A DNA stretch of 64,000 bases from Pseudoalteromonas rhizosphaerae (lineage in GTDB: Bacteria > Pseudomonadota > Gammaproteobacteria > Enterobacterales > Alteromonadaceae): assembly GCF_902498845.1 (NCBI RefSeq), contig NZ_CABVLM010000003.1, positions 186,001-250,000 of the forward strand. Direction: 5' to 3'. The notes under the pieces were generated by a model. That model was not told where the DNA came from and made no database searches. It worked only from the letters and a program-made list of their open reading frames with translations. A program made the translations under genes and the position numbers. Position 1 is the first letter of the stretch. Every line of letters begins with the position of its first letter. This document shows, one piece after another, positions 22,763 through 30,846 of this stretch.

Positions 22763-23107
22763 ATGGCTACATTTAAAGTGAATATCCCAGCAGGTCCAAT
22801 CTGGGATCAAAAAGATGCTGAAGAAAAAGCACCTGCCGTTGCCGCAGCACATCAAGGCACATGGACAGGCCAATGGAATACCGTAGTAGAAAGTCAAATG
22901 AGTGTTGTTGAAGTTGAACTTGAAGTGGCAAACTCAGGCAGTAACTCATTCAAAACTACTGTATTAGCCGGCCCTCTTTGGAGCAATGACGAAGCCCAAA
23001 AAATAGGTAAAACAATCGCAGCTTCATACGGTGCAGAGTTTACGGGTGAATGGAAGACTATCGTAAATGGTGTGATGAGTGTTATTGAAATAGAGTATAA
23101 ATTCTAA
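22763..23107 (+). CDS. MVL-family mannan-binding lectin
   Basis: A protein of 114 residues made of two homologous halves: about 4-55 (FKVNIPAGPIW ... TGQWNTVVE, MSVVEVE) and 58-114 (FKTTVLAGPLW ... TGEWKTIVN, MSVIEIEYKF). The length, two-domain layout and sequence closely match Microcystis viridis lectin (MVL) as I remember it, including the GPxW and AAxxGxxxTGxW motifs. MVL binds the Man-alpha-1,6-Man-beta-1,4-GlcNAc-beta-1,4-GlcNAc core of oligomannosides and is known for antiviral activity. As in MVL there is no signal peptide. Its own leader, AAGGAG site and downstream hairpin suggest a separately expressed, strongly translated gene. Acquisition by transfer from or to cyanobacteria is inferred. 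The ligand in this organism is unknown. Confidence 0.88.
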   Translation: MATFKVNIPAGPIWDQKDAEEKAPAVAAAHQGTWTGQWNTVVESQMSVVEVELEVANSGSNSFKTTVLAGPLWSNDEAQKIGKTIAASYGAEFTGEWKTIVNGVMSVIEIEYKF

Positions 23108-23122
23108 TTAGTTAGAATTTAT

Positions 23123-23155
23123 AAAGCGCTATGACACCTAGGCTTATAGCGCTTT
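23123..23155. terminator. Terminator-like hairpin between convergent genes
   Basis: AAAGCGCTAT and ATAGCGCTTT form a perfect 10-bp stem between the lectin (plus) and the TauE gene (minus). T-tracts are short on both sides, so it is a weak candidate for bidirectional termination. Confidence 0.55.
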
Positions 23156-23168
23156 AACTAACTGTTAG

Positions 23169-23921
23169 TTAGAACGCTTGAAACCCCTGCCATGCCAATT
23201 GCAGTGCGAGTAAGGTTAAAACAACCCGAAAAATACGTTTAAACTTATCGGCAGAAATACGATGTAATAACTGTAAACCAAGCCACGTGCCAAGCGCACC
23301 ACTGATGATCATTGCCGCAACTAAAGGCAACCACTGCCAAAACGAAAAACCTACAAAGCCATACAAAATAGCTTTAAAAGTATGTTGCACACTCATACAA
23401 GCGGAAAAAGTAGCGGTATATCTTAGCTTTTCGTAATTATTAACATACAAACAACTGCCCACTAACGGGCCACTCGCGCCAACAAACATTGATAAAAATG
23501 TTGTCACAGCACCAGCTGTACTGCGCCATAAAGCAGAGGTTTCACGCAGCTTTGGCGTCATTCCCCACAATAAATAAAGTACAAACCCTGCCACGACAAT
23601 TTTCATAAATTCAAGTGGAATACGTGTCACAATAGCCGACGCAGCAAACGCACCAATAATCCCACCGAGTGAAAAGTACGCAAACATACTTTTATCAAGG
23701 TGCTTAAAAGTCAGCATAAACCTGTTGGCATTTGAGCCCAGCTGCACTAACCCATGCACCGGAATAACAATACTCATAGGCAATAACGACGCCATCACCA
23801 CCAACAACATCAACCCGCCACCAGCACCAAAAGCCGCCGAAATCATCGAGGTAATGGCCGATAAAACAATCAGCCCAATCACGCTGAGCGGCGTTAATAA
23901 ATCGCCAGCTAAAAATTCCAT
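23169..23921 (-). CDS. TauE/SafE-family membrane transporter
   Basis: A 250-residue integral membrane protein with about eight hydrophobic segments and the duplicated small-residue pattern of the TauE/SafE (DUF81) family: AAFGAGGGLMLLVVMASLLPM near residue 30 and FVGASGPLVGSCLYV near 146. Members export sulfite, sulfoacetate or related organosulfur anions, but most are uncharacterised. It is converging with the lectin gene and lies downstream of ssrA on the same strand, separated by the ssrA terminator. The substrate cannot be assigned from sequence. Confidence 0.82.
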   Translation of the reverse strand: MEFLAGDLLTPLSVIGLIVLSAITSMISAAFGAGGGLMLLVVMASLLPMSIVIPVHGLVQLGSNANRFMLTFKHLDKSMFAYFSLGGIIGAFAASAIVTRIPLEFMKIVVAGFVLYLLWGMTPKLRETSALWRSTAGAVTTFLSMFVGASGPLVGSCLYVNNYEKLRYTATFSACMSVQHTFKAILYGFVGFSFWQWLPLVAAMIISGALGTWLGLQLLHRISADKFKRIFRVVLTLLALQLAWQGFQAF

Positions 23922-24084
23922 CTAAGACCACTTGGCAGGTAAAACAGAATAACGACGTTAGCATGAGTAAAAATAAGATGCGAGTACCTAAAGCACCAGC
24001 AAAATGAAGCGCTTATTTCAATAAAATAAAAATAAGCGATGAGCTATTAAAACAATAAAACACCTCGCCTTAAACATAAAAAAA

Positions 24085-24114
24085 CCCACCAACCTGATTG
24101 CTCAAATTGGTGGG
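24085..24114 (-). terminator. ssrA terminator
   Basis: CCCACCAA and TTGGTGGG form a stem flanked by A and T runs on both sides. It lies 42 bp past the 3' end of tmRNA on the minus strand and is a classic intrinsic terminator. Confidence 0.85.
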
Positions 24115-24155
24115 TTTTTTAGGGTTTTTAAATCAACGAATTTAAAAACCGATAT

Positions 24156-24512
24156 TGGTGGAGCTGGGGGGATTTGAACCCCCGTCCGAAAAGCCTCGAC
24201 CGTCGGTACTACATGTTTAGTATTGTCATTTAATTAACCTTTAAGTCCCGGACAAACACGGTAAGTAAAGGCGAGGCCGCTTAGTTTTAGCGCTTCAACC
24301 CCGGCCAGGGTTTCCGTCGCGATCAGGTGTTAGGGTGACACTCCAAAATCCAGTCCACAAGAATACATGGAAGGAGCGCTAGCCAGCCTAAGCTGCTAGA
24401 GAGTAGTTATCGTCGTTTGCGATTACTTTAAATTGCGGCTTTTTAACGAGGCAAACCGCACCTCGACATGCACCTTGGGCTTCTTGAATTCCGTCGAATC
24501 CTAATCAGCCCC
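24156..24512 (-). ncRNA. ssrA: tmRNA (ssrA)
   Basis: The 5' end GGGGCTGATTAGGATTCG at 24512 and the 3' end, a T-arm with GTTCAAATCC followed by the acceptor strand and CCA at 24156, form the tRNA-like domain of a 357-nt one-piece tmRNA. The resume codon GCA at 24420 opens the tag reading frame ANDDNYSLAA followed by TAG (24388-24390), so released peptides end with A-ANDDNYSLAA. With SmpB, tmRNA rescues stalled ribosomes and marks the nascent chain for ClpXP and other proteases. The ends are inferred from conserved sequence. The tag resembles those of Alteromonadales. Confidence 0.97.
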
Positions 24513-24544
24513 TGAATTAGTAAACTCATTCAGAGCGTGCAGCC

Positions 24545-24574
24545 AGTATAACCGAGTAACGCGCTGATACTCAA
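24545..24574 (-). promoter_or_regulatory. ssrA sigma70 promoter
   Basis: TTGAGT (24569-24574) and TATACT (24545-24550) are 18 bp apart on the minus strand. They would start transcription about 25 nt before the mature tmRNA 5' end, consistent with a processed precursor. The rest of the 304-bp gap up to the FapA gene holds only AT-rich leader. Confidence 0.7.
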
Positions 24575-24816
24575 GGCCCTTTTATGCTTTATTTTATATT
24601 GCTATGTAGTTGCTGATTAAACACGCAACAAATGTTACTACCCCCTCCTAGATCAAGCAAATAAATAACATTTACTTAACAATACTTGAAAGTTATGTTC
24701 AAATGGTCTGCTACTTTGAAAATGCCTGACTATGGGTTTTAGCCGAGCGGCATATAAATAAAAAACATCTACATCCAAAATAATAAAAACAGGCATATTA
24801 CATAGGAAATTAATAA

Positions 24817-26442
24817 ATGTCGTTGTTTATACATAACCCTGTAACGGGTTTTGTGTCACTGCTTGAGCACCCTAAAAATAGTGGTTTCCCAGTGACAAGT
24901 TCGCAACTTATTGAGTTAATCGAACAGTCTCCGTTTGCTGATTTTGCTATAGTCAGTGCAAATATTGGTAAGCTATTCTCACCGAGCAAAAACTATCAGG
25001 ATGATTCTTTAATTGTTACTCGTGCACTGGATGCGTCGATATTCATTCAAGTTGATGAGAAAAATATGGTCGCTGAAGCCACATTAACCACGGCTAAAGG
25101 TGGGGCCTTAATGTCGATTGACAAGGCTCGCGAAGCACTCGTTGATGCTGGCGTGTTACATGGCATTAGCACTCGTGCACTGGACAATTTTTTAGGTCAG
25201 CAATTTGACAAGCCTGCGGGTGTTTCCTATAGAGCGATTGTTGCTCATGGTCGTAGACCAAAAGAAGGCAGCGACGCTAAATTTGTACGTTTGTGCGCTA
25301 CAGCACAAGATCGTGTATTGAGTCCACAAGCAAAAGAAGGTGGTAAGGTCGATATGCGCAATTTAGGCGCGATCATCACTGTAAAACCGGGCACTCCTCT
25401 AATGCAGCGTGTTGCTGCAACTCCTGGGGAAGATGGTTATACGGTATTTGGTGATGTGCTGCCCGCCATACCAGGTAAAGATCTACCATTGCAACCATTT
25501 GAAGGCACTAAACTCGATCCAACTAATCCCAATGTACTGATTGCAGATTGTAAAGGTGTGCCTGTCGCCCTCCCTCGTGGTATGCGCGTTGATGACGTGT
25601 TGTGTTTTGATAATGTTGATATTGGCACCGGTCATGTTGATTTTGACGGCAGCGTAATTATCAGTGGCGATATAAAAGATGGTATGCACGTGCGTGCCAG
25701 TGGTGATATCACGGTATTGGGATTTGTTGAATCAGGCCAGATCGAAAGTGCCAGTGCGGTCACAATTATGCTCGGTGCAATTGGTCGTAAGCGTGAAAAT
25801 GACGAAGCGTTTACTTGCAAAATTAAAGCCGCTCGGACTATTTCAATTGGCTATGCCCAGTATTGCCATATTCATAGCGAACACGATCTCTTTATTGAAC
25901 GACAAGCATTACATTGTGACTTGAGTGCTCGGCGGTTGATCCGCGTTGGTAAAGCAAATAATCCGCGCGGTAAAATTATTGGCGGCAATATTTTAGATGC
26001 CATGCGAATTGAAACCGGAGAGCTAGGTGCCCCATCGGGCACAAAAACGCGAGTTTTCATCGCGCAGTATTGGCATGACTTGAGACAAAAACAATTGCAA
26101 ATTGCCGATTTTGAAAAACTGTTAGCCACTAAATCCGCAGCATTAAAGCAAGCACGTAAAAAAGCAGTTAAAATTCCAGCACCAGCAAAACGACAATTAT
26201 TTTTAGACAAAATTAGTGCCAGCGAGCAACAAATTAATATTCGTATTGCCAACACCAAACGTAAAAAACATTTAGTAAAACAAAAAATAGCTCAGCTTTT
26301 AGCTACTAGCCGTTTAAAAATTAATGAGTTAATGCATCCCGGTGTGGAGCTAAAAATCGCAAAAGATTCAAAACAATTTTCGCGTATTTATCCGCCCCAC
26401 TTAGTTAAAATGAGCGAAGGTAAAATTACTCAGTCGTTTTAA
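24817..26442 (+). CDS. FapA / DUF342 family protein
   Basis: A 541-residue protein of the DUF342 (FapA) family. The middle third carries the family's right-handed beta-roll, seen as [32 protein letters not shown]-type repeats at residues about 278-310 (only the start is quoted by motif: GDI, GxV, GxI). It is followed by a charged coiled-coil (about 410-500) rich in Lys, Gln and Ala. FapA-type proteins are polar scaffolds linked to flagellar assembly in Vibrio and others; here the gene lies next to rnt and motY rather than in a flagellar operon. ATG 24817 follows TAGGAA. Its last 17 bases overlap the convergent rnt gene. Confidence 0.85.
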   Translation: MSLFIHNPVTGFVSLLEHPKNSGFPVTSSQLIELIEQSPFADFAIVSANIGKLFSPSKNYQDDSLIVTRALDASIFIQVDEKNMVAEATLTTAKGGALMSIDKAREALVDAGVLHGISTRALDNFLGQQFDKPAGVSYRAIVAHGRRPKEGSDAKFVRLCATAQDRVLSPQAKEGGKVDMRNLGAIITVKPGTPLMQRVAATPGEDGYTVFGDVLPAIPGKDLPLQPFEGTKLDPTNPNVLIADCKGVPVALPRGMRVDDVLCFDNVDIGTGHVDFDGSVIISGDIKDGMHVRASGDITVLGFVESGQIESASAVTIMLGAIGRKRENDEAFTCKIKAARTISIGYAQYCHIHSEHDLFIERQALHCDLSARRLIRVGKANNPRGKIIGGNILDAMRIETGELGAPSGTKTRVFIAQYWHDLRQKQLQIADFEKLLATKSAALKQARKKAVKIPAPAKRQLFLDKISASEQQINIRIANTKRKKHLVKQKIAQLLATSRLKINELMHPGVELKIAKDSKQFSRIYPPHLVKMSEGKITQSF

Positions 26443-27121
26443 CGGCTGAGTCTTCGTTATGACCAGCTTGCTCTGTATCTTCCGGCACTTCTGCAGCTAA
26501 AGGCCAGCCACCCAGCTGTTGCCAACGATTAACTATCAAACAATATAGCTCTGCCGTACGTTCGGTGTCATATAATGCTGAATGAGCCTGTTTGTTGTCA
26601 AATTCAATGCCAGCTGCACGACATGCTTTAGCAAGTACCGTTTGACCAAGTGCCAAACCCGCTAATGAGGTTGTGTCAAAACTAACAAACGGATGAAATG
26701 GCGTACGCTTAATATTATTACGTTCTATTGCTGCATTTAAAAAACCATGGTCGAACGCCGCATTATGAGCCACTATGACTGAACGTTGACAACCCGCAGC
26801 TTTTTGAGCTTTACGTACCACTTTACAAATTTCTTTGATCGCTTCCTCTTCAGATACTGCGCCACGTAATGGCGAGAAAGGATCAATACCATTAAAATCA
26901 ATAGCGGCTTGTTCAATGTTTGCGCCTTCAAATGGCTCAACATGAAAATGCACAGTATGATCAATACTGAGTAGGCCTTCATCATCCATTTTTAATACTG
27001 ACACCGCAATTTCTAACAGTGCATCGGTTACTTTATTAAAGCCTGCAGTTTCAACATCAATAACCACCGGGAAAAAGCCACGAAAGCGTTTTGCGAAAAG
27101 AGTTTGTTCAGTATTTGCCAT
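26426..27121 (-). CDS. rnt: Ribonuclease T
   Basis: A 231-residue 3'-5' exoribonuclease of the DEDDh family, which trims tRNA CCA ends and matures 5S and 23S r[13 protein letters not shown] supplies the first Asp/Glu pair, [10 protein letters not shown] the second Asp, and [11 protein letters not shown] the His and last Asp. I start at MANTEQ (ATG 27121); the frame is open 48 bases upstream. The C-terminus carries an acidic tail beyond the usual length. It is divergent from motY, the same neighbourhood as in Vibrio, and its stop overlaps fapA tail to tail. Confidence 0.95.
   Translation of the reverse strand: MANTEQTLFAKRFRGFFPVVIDVETAGFNKVTDALLEIAVSVLKMDDEGLLSIDHTVHFHVEPFEGANIEQAAIDFNGIDPFSPLRGAVSEEEAIKEICKVVRKAQKAAGCQRSVIVAHNAAFDHGFLNAAIERNNIKRTPFHPFVSFDTTSLAGLALGQTVLAKACRAAGIEFDNKQAHSALYDTERTAELYCLIVNRWQQLGGWPLAAEVPEDTEQAGHNEDSAVKTTE
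26428..26451. terminator. Hairpin across the fapA/rnt stop overlap
   Basis: ACTCAG-t-CGTT-tt-AACG-g-CTGAGT is a near-perfect inverted repeat spanning both stop codons of the convergent genes. There is no T-tract. It could impede both transcripts; termination is not certain. Confidence 0.4.
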
Positions 27122-27338
27122 AGTATTCTTGGTTTGCCAGAGTAAGCTGGCTATTATGTCAAAAATCATAGTGGCTAGGCTAGCGCTTTACAGATTAAAT
27201 TAACACTTACATTTAGGCATATAACTTGCTTTACTTAACTAGAACTAGAGCTAGCTAACGACACCTTGATGGCTGTTAGCCTCTGTAAATGCAGCTTTTG
27301 CCAAGATATTGGCGTAATAAATTGTTGGAGATCCCGTA

Positions 27339-28217
27339 ATGAAGCTTTCAATGCTGTTTATCAGTCTAAGCATTGCAACTGCATGCCTTTCAGATACGGC
27401 CAGCGCTGCAATGCGCCAGTACACAGCCACGGCAGATAACTCACAATGGGAAGTTGTAAAAACAACTCGCTTACAATGCCAATTAAATCATGAAGTTCCA
27501 TATTATGGCGAAGCTATTTTCAGCGCTACCGCGAGCAAAAATAAAGACCTGCTATTTAACTTGGATATGGTTGTCCGTCCTGACAATTACAGTATTGCTG
27601 GTTTAAAAGCAGTCCCGCCAATCTGGCGAGCAGGTTTACCAGCACGTGATATTGCTGACATGAAATTACTACGAAAATTTGACGGCGAACTGGGTAACAA
27701 AACGGCATGGGAAATGTTGACCGAGCTTGAAAAAGGCTACCAACCTACTTTTTATTACCAAGACTGGCAAAATAGTGCCGATAAAATTGCCGTTGGCTTA
27801 TCGAACATTAATTTTAAACAAGCCTATTGGGCATTTTTACAATGCCGCGATGAATTACTGCCATACAGCTTTGAAGATATTTCCTTCACGATTATGAATT
27901 ATCAACCAAATACCAGTAAACTTACTAAATCATCAAAACAACGTTTAGATAAAATTGCTGAGTATTTAAAGTACGATACGACGATTGCGGCTATTTCGAT
28001 TGACTCATACACAGATAGCTACGGTGGTCGTTGGAACAACTTAGAGCTGTCTAAAAAACGAGCTCAAGCGATCAAAGAATATATGGTGAGCCTAGGAATT
28101 GATGAAACTAAAGTTGAAACGCAAGGCTTTGGTGAAAAACGTCACGTAGCGACTAACGATAATATTTTGGGCCGCGATAAAAACCGCCGCTTAGTGATAC
28201 AAATTGAGAAAATGTAG
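27339..28217 (+). CDS. motY: Sodium-type flagellar T-ring protein MotY
   Basis: A 292-residue exported protein. Residues 1-23 are a signal peptide (cut near ASA-AM). The N-terminal domain begins MRQYTATADNSQWEV and matches MotY, including PPIWRAGLPARD. The C-terminal OmpA-like peptidoglycan-binding domain has IDSYTDSYGGRWNN and LSKKRAQAIKEYM. In Vibrio, MotY forms the T-ring that holds the PomAB stators of the sodium-driven polar flagellum. The divergent rnt neighbour supports orthology. GGAG precedes ATG 27339. Confidence 0.93.
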   Translation: MKLSMLFISLSIATACLSDTASAAMRQYTATADNSQWEVVKTTRLQCQLNHEVPYYGEAIFSATASKNKDLLFNLDMVVRPDNYSIAGLKAVPPIWRAGLPARDIADMKLLRKFDGELGNKTAWEMLTELEKGYQPTFYYQDWQNSADKIAVGLSNINFKQAYWAFLQCRDELLPYSFEDISFTIMNYQPNTSKLTKSSKQRLDKIAEYLKYDTTIAAISIDSYTDSYGGRWNNLELSKKRAQAIKEYMVSLGIDETKVETQGFGEKRHVATNDNILGRDKNRRLVIQIEKM

Positions 28218-28243
28218 CTAAAAGAAGTAATGCCTTTTAGCTA
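28215..28243 (+). terminator. Hairpin at the motY stop
   Basis: TAGCTAAAAG and CTTTTAGCTA form a 10-bp stem starting at the motY stop codon, 15 bp before the end of the convergent transporter gene. It lacks a clear T-tract after the stem, so termination is only likely. Confidence 0.5.
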
Positions 28244-28257
28244 TATGACGACTGTTG

Positions 28258-29160
28258 TTAAGGGTTAAGCTTTTTAAACGTGGCTCTTTTTTTCAACCAA
28301 CCATCACCAAACTGAAACACCGCTAAGCTCAGTAATATAATGACAGCGCCAATAAGTAATTGTTGATCAATTGCTTCATTATTTAACCAGCCCCCTAAGC
28401 CAATCGCAAAGCTTGGTGTGATCAAGGTGGTTAGCGCCACGGTACTAGCTGGTAATTTTTGTAACACATGAAAATAAGCAAGCGAACCAACCAATGAGCC
28501 AAACACGCCCAAATACACAATTGACCACAGTGATTTTACTGTCCACGTACTCGTATTGAGCTCACCATCGAACAACCACCAAGTAATAAAAAATAAGGGC
28601 GTAACAAATACTAATGCACCAAATGTGGTCGCCATTGGATGAATAGCAATTTTTATTCGCTTGATCATCACCCCACTTAAACTAAAAAAGCACACAGCCA
28701 TAAATACGTAAGCTAAACCCTGCATTTGCATCAATGAGCCTTGCATGTGTTTTTCACTCACCAAAAATAACCCCAATAGCGCAAATGCTAACGCAATTAG
28801 TTTAACAACGCTGAATTTTGGCTCGTTGAGTAATCGCTGTGCTAATAAACCAGATAAAATTGGTGCCAGACCAAACATTAATGATATCAGCCCTGATGGA
28901 ACTGTTTTAGCTGCCATATAACTCAACAGCATGCCACCATATATGCCGATACTCGAATAACCATACAAAAAACACGCACGACGGTGCCAAGGGACACGAA
29001 TATTAGCAATCGCCACAACTAATGCAGCCAGCACTAATCCTATCGACATCCGTAACAATACCGCGAGCGTTGGTGTAACAGACTCACTGCTCCAAACAAT
29101 TCCCAAAGGCGTTGTTGACCAAATTAAGACCATTAAAAAATATGATGCTTTAACGCTCAC
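28258..29160 (-). CDS. EamA-family (DMT) transporter
   Basis: A 300-residue inner-membrane protein with ten hydrophobic helices arranged as two EamA repeats (about 8-140 and 150-285), typical of drug/metabolite transporters such as RhaT/YdcZ-like exporters. GTG 29160 is supported by AAGGATCC. Members export amino acids, nucleobases or other metabolites; the substrate cannot be read from sequence. It is convergent with motY. Confidence 0.85.
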   Translation of the reverse strand: MSVKASYFLMVLIWSTTPLGIVWSSESVTPTLAVLLRMSIGLVLAALVVAIANIRVPWHRRACFLYGYSSIGIYGGMLLSYMAAKTVPSGLISLMFGLAPILSGLLAQRLLNEPKFSVVKLIALAFALLGLFLVSEKHMQGSLMQMQGLAYVFMAVCFFSLSGVMIKRIKIAIHPMATTFGALVFVTPLFFITWWLFDGELNTSTWTVKSLWSIVYLGVFGSLVGSLAYFHVLQKLPASTVALTTLITPSFAIGLGGWLNNEAIDQQLLIGAVIILLSLAVFQFGDGWLKKRATFKKLNP

Positions 29161-29261
29161 AAGCGGATCCTTTTAGCAAAGTGGCGATAACAAAGAGGAA
29201 GGAGATACAGCACTAACCGCTTTGAAATCGCGGTTAGTAAAAAACAACTTAACCGCAGCGC

Positions 29262-29328
29262 AGCAATGGGCGCACAACTGATAGATTCAGCAATGGGCGC
29301 ACAACTGATAGATTCAGCCATGGGCGCA
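29262..29328. repeat. 27-bp tandem repeat, about 2.5 copies
   Basis: Two perfect 27-bp units (29262-29288 and 29289-29315) are followed by a 13-bp partial unit with one change. Each unit contains ATGGGCGCACAACTGATAG. A length divisible by three suggests a coding remnant or noncoding expansion; no reading frame with a ribosome site was seen. Confidence 0.85.
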
Positions 29329-29466
29329 TGGTTAGGGCTCGGTTAACTTGTTGCATGTAAATAGTATTCTTAATAATAAATTGAATTTATAGAAATAGCA
29401 GAACTGGTTAATAAGTCAACTGCTAGAGTGGTTTTTATACCAAAAACTGACTTCACAATGATGGCT

Positions 29467-29484
29467 TGTAAATCATAAGTTACA
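29467..29484 (+). promoter_or_regulatory. TyrR-box-like operator
   Basis: TGTAAATCATAAGTTACA differs by one base from the TyrR consensus TGTAAA-N6-TTTACA and lies about 90 bp upstream of the aromatic amino acid permease start. TyrR controls tyrP and mtr in enterics; regulation here is inferred. Confidence 0.5.
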
Positions 29485-29574
29485 TTTAATTTCTTTGATT
29501 TGTAACAAAACTATTTAAGTTTGTGCCAACTAGTTATATCTTGCCTGCCTCTCACGATGTTTCAGGAGCAAAAA

Positions 29575-30774
29575 GTGCTTAAAAATAAAACAATAGGCAG
29601 CATGTTAATTGTTGCAGGTACCACTATCGGCGCAGGGATGTTGGCGCTACCAATCGCTTCTGCGGGACTTGGCTTTACAACCGCATTAGCATTAATTATT
29701 TCAACATGGGCGTTAATGACTTACACCGCATTATTAATGCTCGAATTACATCAACATGCTGATCGTGATGCGACGCTAAATACGTTAGCAAAATCATGGT
29801 TAGGTAAACGCGGCCAATATCTGGCTAATTTTTCGGTGATGTTTTTATTCTATGCGCTTTGTGCAGCTTATATTGCGGGTGGTGGCGCGCAACTACAAGA
29901 AAAAATAAATAACGGCTTTAGCCTCGATATTGCCCCGCAAGTCGGCTCAGTCATTTTAGCTGTCGTAATAGGCACCGTTGTGACATTAGGCACCAGTAAG
30001 GTCGATAAGCTAAACCGAGTGTTATTTAGCATCAAAATTGTGGTACTGGCGAGCTTATTTTATATGTTAACCCCGTATGTTCATGGCCAACATTTACTCG
30101 AAATGCCCATTGAACAAGGCCTTATTTTATCAGCTATTCCGGTAGTATTTACCTCTTTTGGTTTTCATGGTTCGATCCCATCGATCGTTAAATATGTTGG
30201 TTTAGATATTAAAACCTTACGCCGTGTCATGATCGCCGGAGCAGCTTTGCCGCTGGTTATTTACATTTTTTGGCAGTTGATCAGCCAAGGTATGATGAGT
30301 CAAGCTGAATTACTAAAAAGCTCTGGCTTACCAGGCTTTGTGGCAAGTATTGCCAGTATCGCTAATAACGCAGCTGTTGCCACTGCAGTTAAGCTATTTG
30401 CAGACTTAGCACTGGCAACATCATTTTTAGGGGTGAGCCTAGGATTATTTGATTTCTTTGCTGATGCCTTTAAAAAAGGAGATGGTAATAAAGATCGGAT
30501 AAAAACAGCCCTCATTACTTTTATCCCGCCATTAGGATTTGCATTGTTTTACCCACAAGGTTTTATTATGGCGCTTGGCTATGCAGCTATCGCTTTAGTC
30601 GTACTAGCAGTGTTTTTACCAGTAGCAATGGTTTATAAGCAGCGTAGCAGCGATAAAGGCGGCTATACAGTGCGTGGTGGTAATTTTGGTCTGGCAGTAG
30701 CGGCGCTTTGCGGCGTGCTTATTATCAGCGCCCAAGGGCTGCAGATGGCAGGTTTAATCCCCGCGATAGGTTAA
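29575..30774 (+). CDS. Aromatic amino acid permease (TyrP/Mtr, HAAAP family)
   Basis: A protein of 399 residues with about eleven membrane helices. GSMLIVAGTTIGAGMLALP at the N-terminus is the diagnostic HAAAP signature, and VVFTSFGFHGSIPSIVKY near residue 190 is another family block. These proton symporters import tyrosine or tryptophan. I chose GTG 29575 because CAGGAG lies 7 bases upstream; in-frame ATG 29557 and TTG 29521 are less well placed. A TyrR-like site upstream fits a tyrosine permease. tyrP versus mtr cannot be decided by eye. Confidence 0.85.
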   Translation: MLKNKTIGSMLIVAGTTIGAGMLALPIASAGLGFTTALALIISTWALMTYTALLMLELHQHADRDATLNTLAKSWLGKRGQYLANFSVMFLFYALCAAYIAGGGAQLQEKINNGFSLDIAPQVGSVILAVVIGTVVTLGTSKVDKLNRVLFSIKIVVLASLFYMLTPYVHGQHLLEMPIEQGLILSAIPVVFTSFGFHGSIPSIVKYVGLDIKTLRRVMIAGAALPLVIYIFWQLISQGMMSQAELLKSSGLPGFVASIASIANNAAVATAVKLFADLALATSFLGVSLGLFDFFADAFKKGDGNKDRIKTALITFIPPLGFALFYPQGFIMALGYAAIALVVLAVFLPVAMVYKQRSSDKGGYTVRGGNFGLAVAALCGVLIISAQGLQMAGLIPAIG

Positions 30775-30777
30775 TGC

Positions 30778-30803
30778 AAAAAGGCACCTAAATGGTGCCT
30801 TTT
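30778..30803 (+). terminator. Terminator of the permease gene
   Basis: AAAAAGGCACC and GGTGCCTTTT form a stable stem with a TAAAT loop and T-rich tail, starting 4 bp after the stop codon. The flanking A run could also allow termination of the convergent GGDEF-EAL transcript. Confidence 0.8.
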
Positions 30804-30846
30804 GGTATTTTAACTAACTTGAGTTAGATTAAACATGTGTTGTAAC

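Larger units (their letters stand above)
29161..29574. other. Intergenic region upstream of the aromatic permease gene
   Basis: This 414-bp gap between divergent transporter genes contains a small inverted repeat (AACCGC and GCGGTT near 29220), a 27-bp tandem repeat and a TyrR-like operator, the latter two listed separately. I see no gene in it. Confidence 0.6.

Noticed and set aside
16172-24156. Genomic island integrated at ssrA
   Set aside because: tmRNA 3' ends are common integration sites and the region below is accessory, but I found no integrase and no second copy of the ssrA 3' end.
24640-24816. Possible c-di-GMP riboswitch before the DUF342 gene
   Set aside because: The leader lacks the conserved GEMM core segments; nothing beyond AT-rich sequence was seen.
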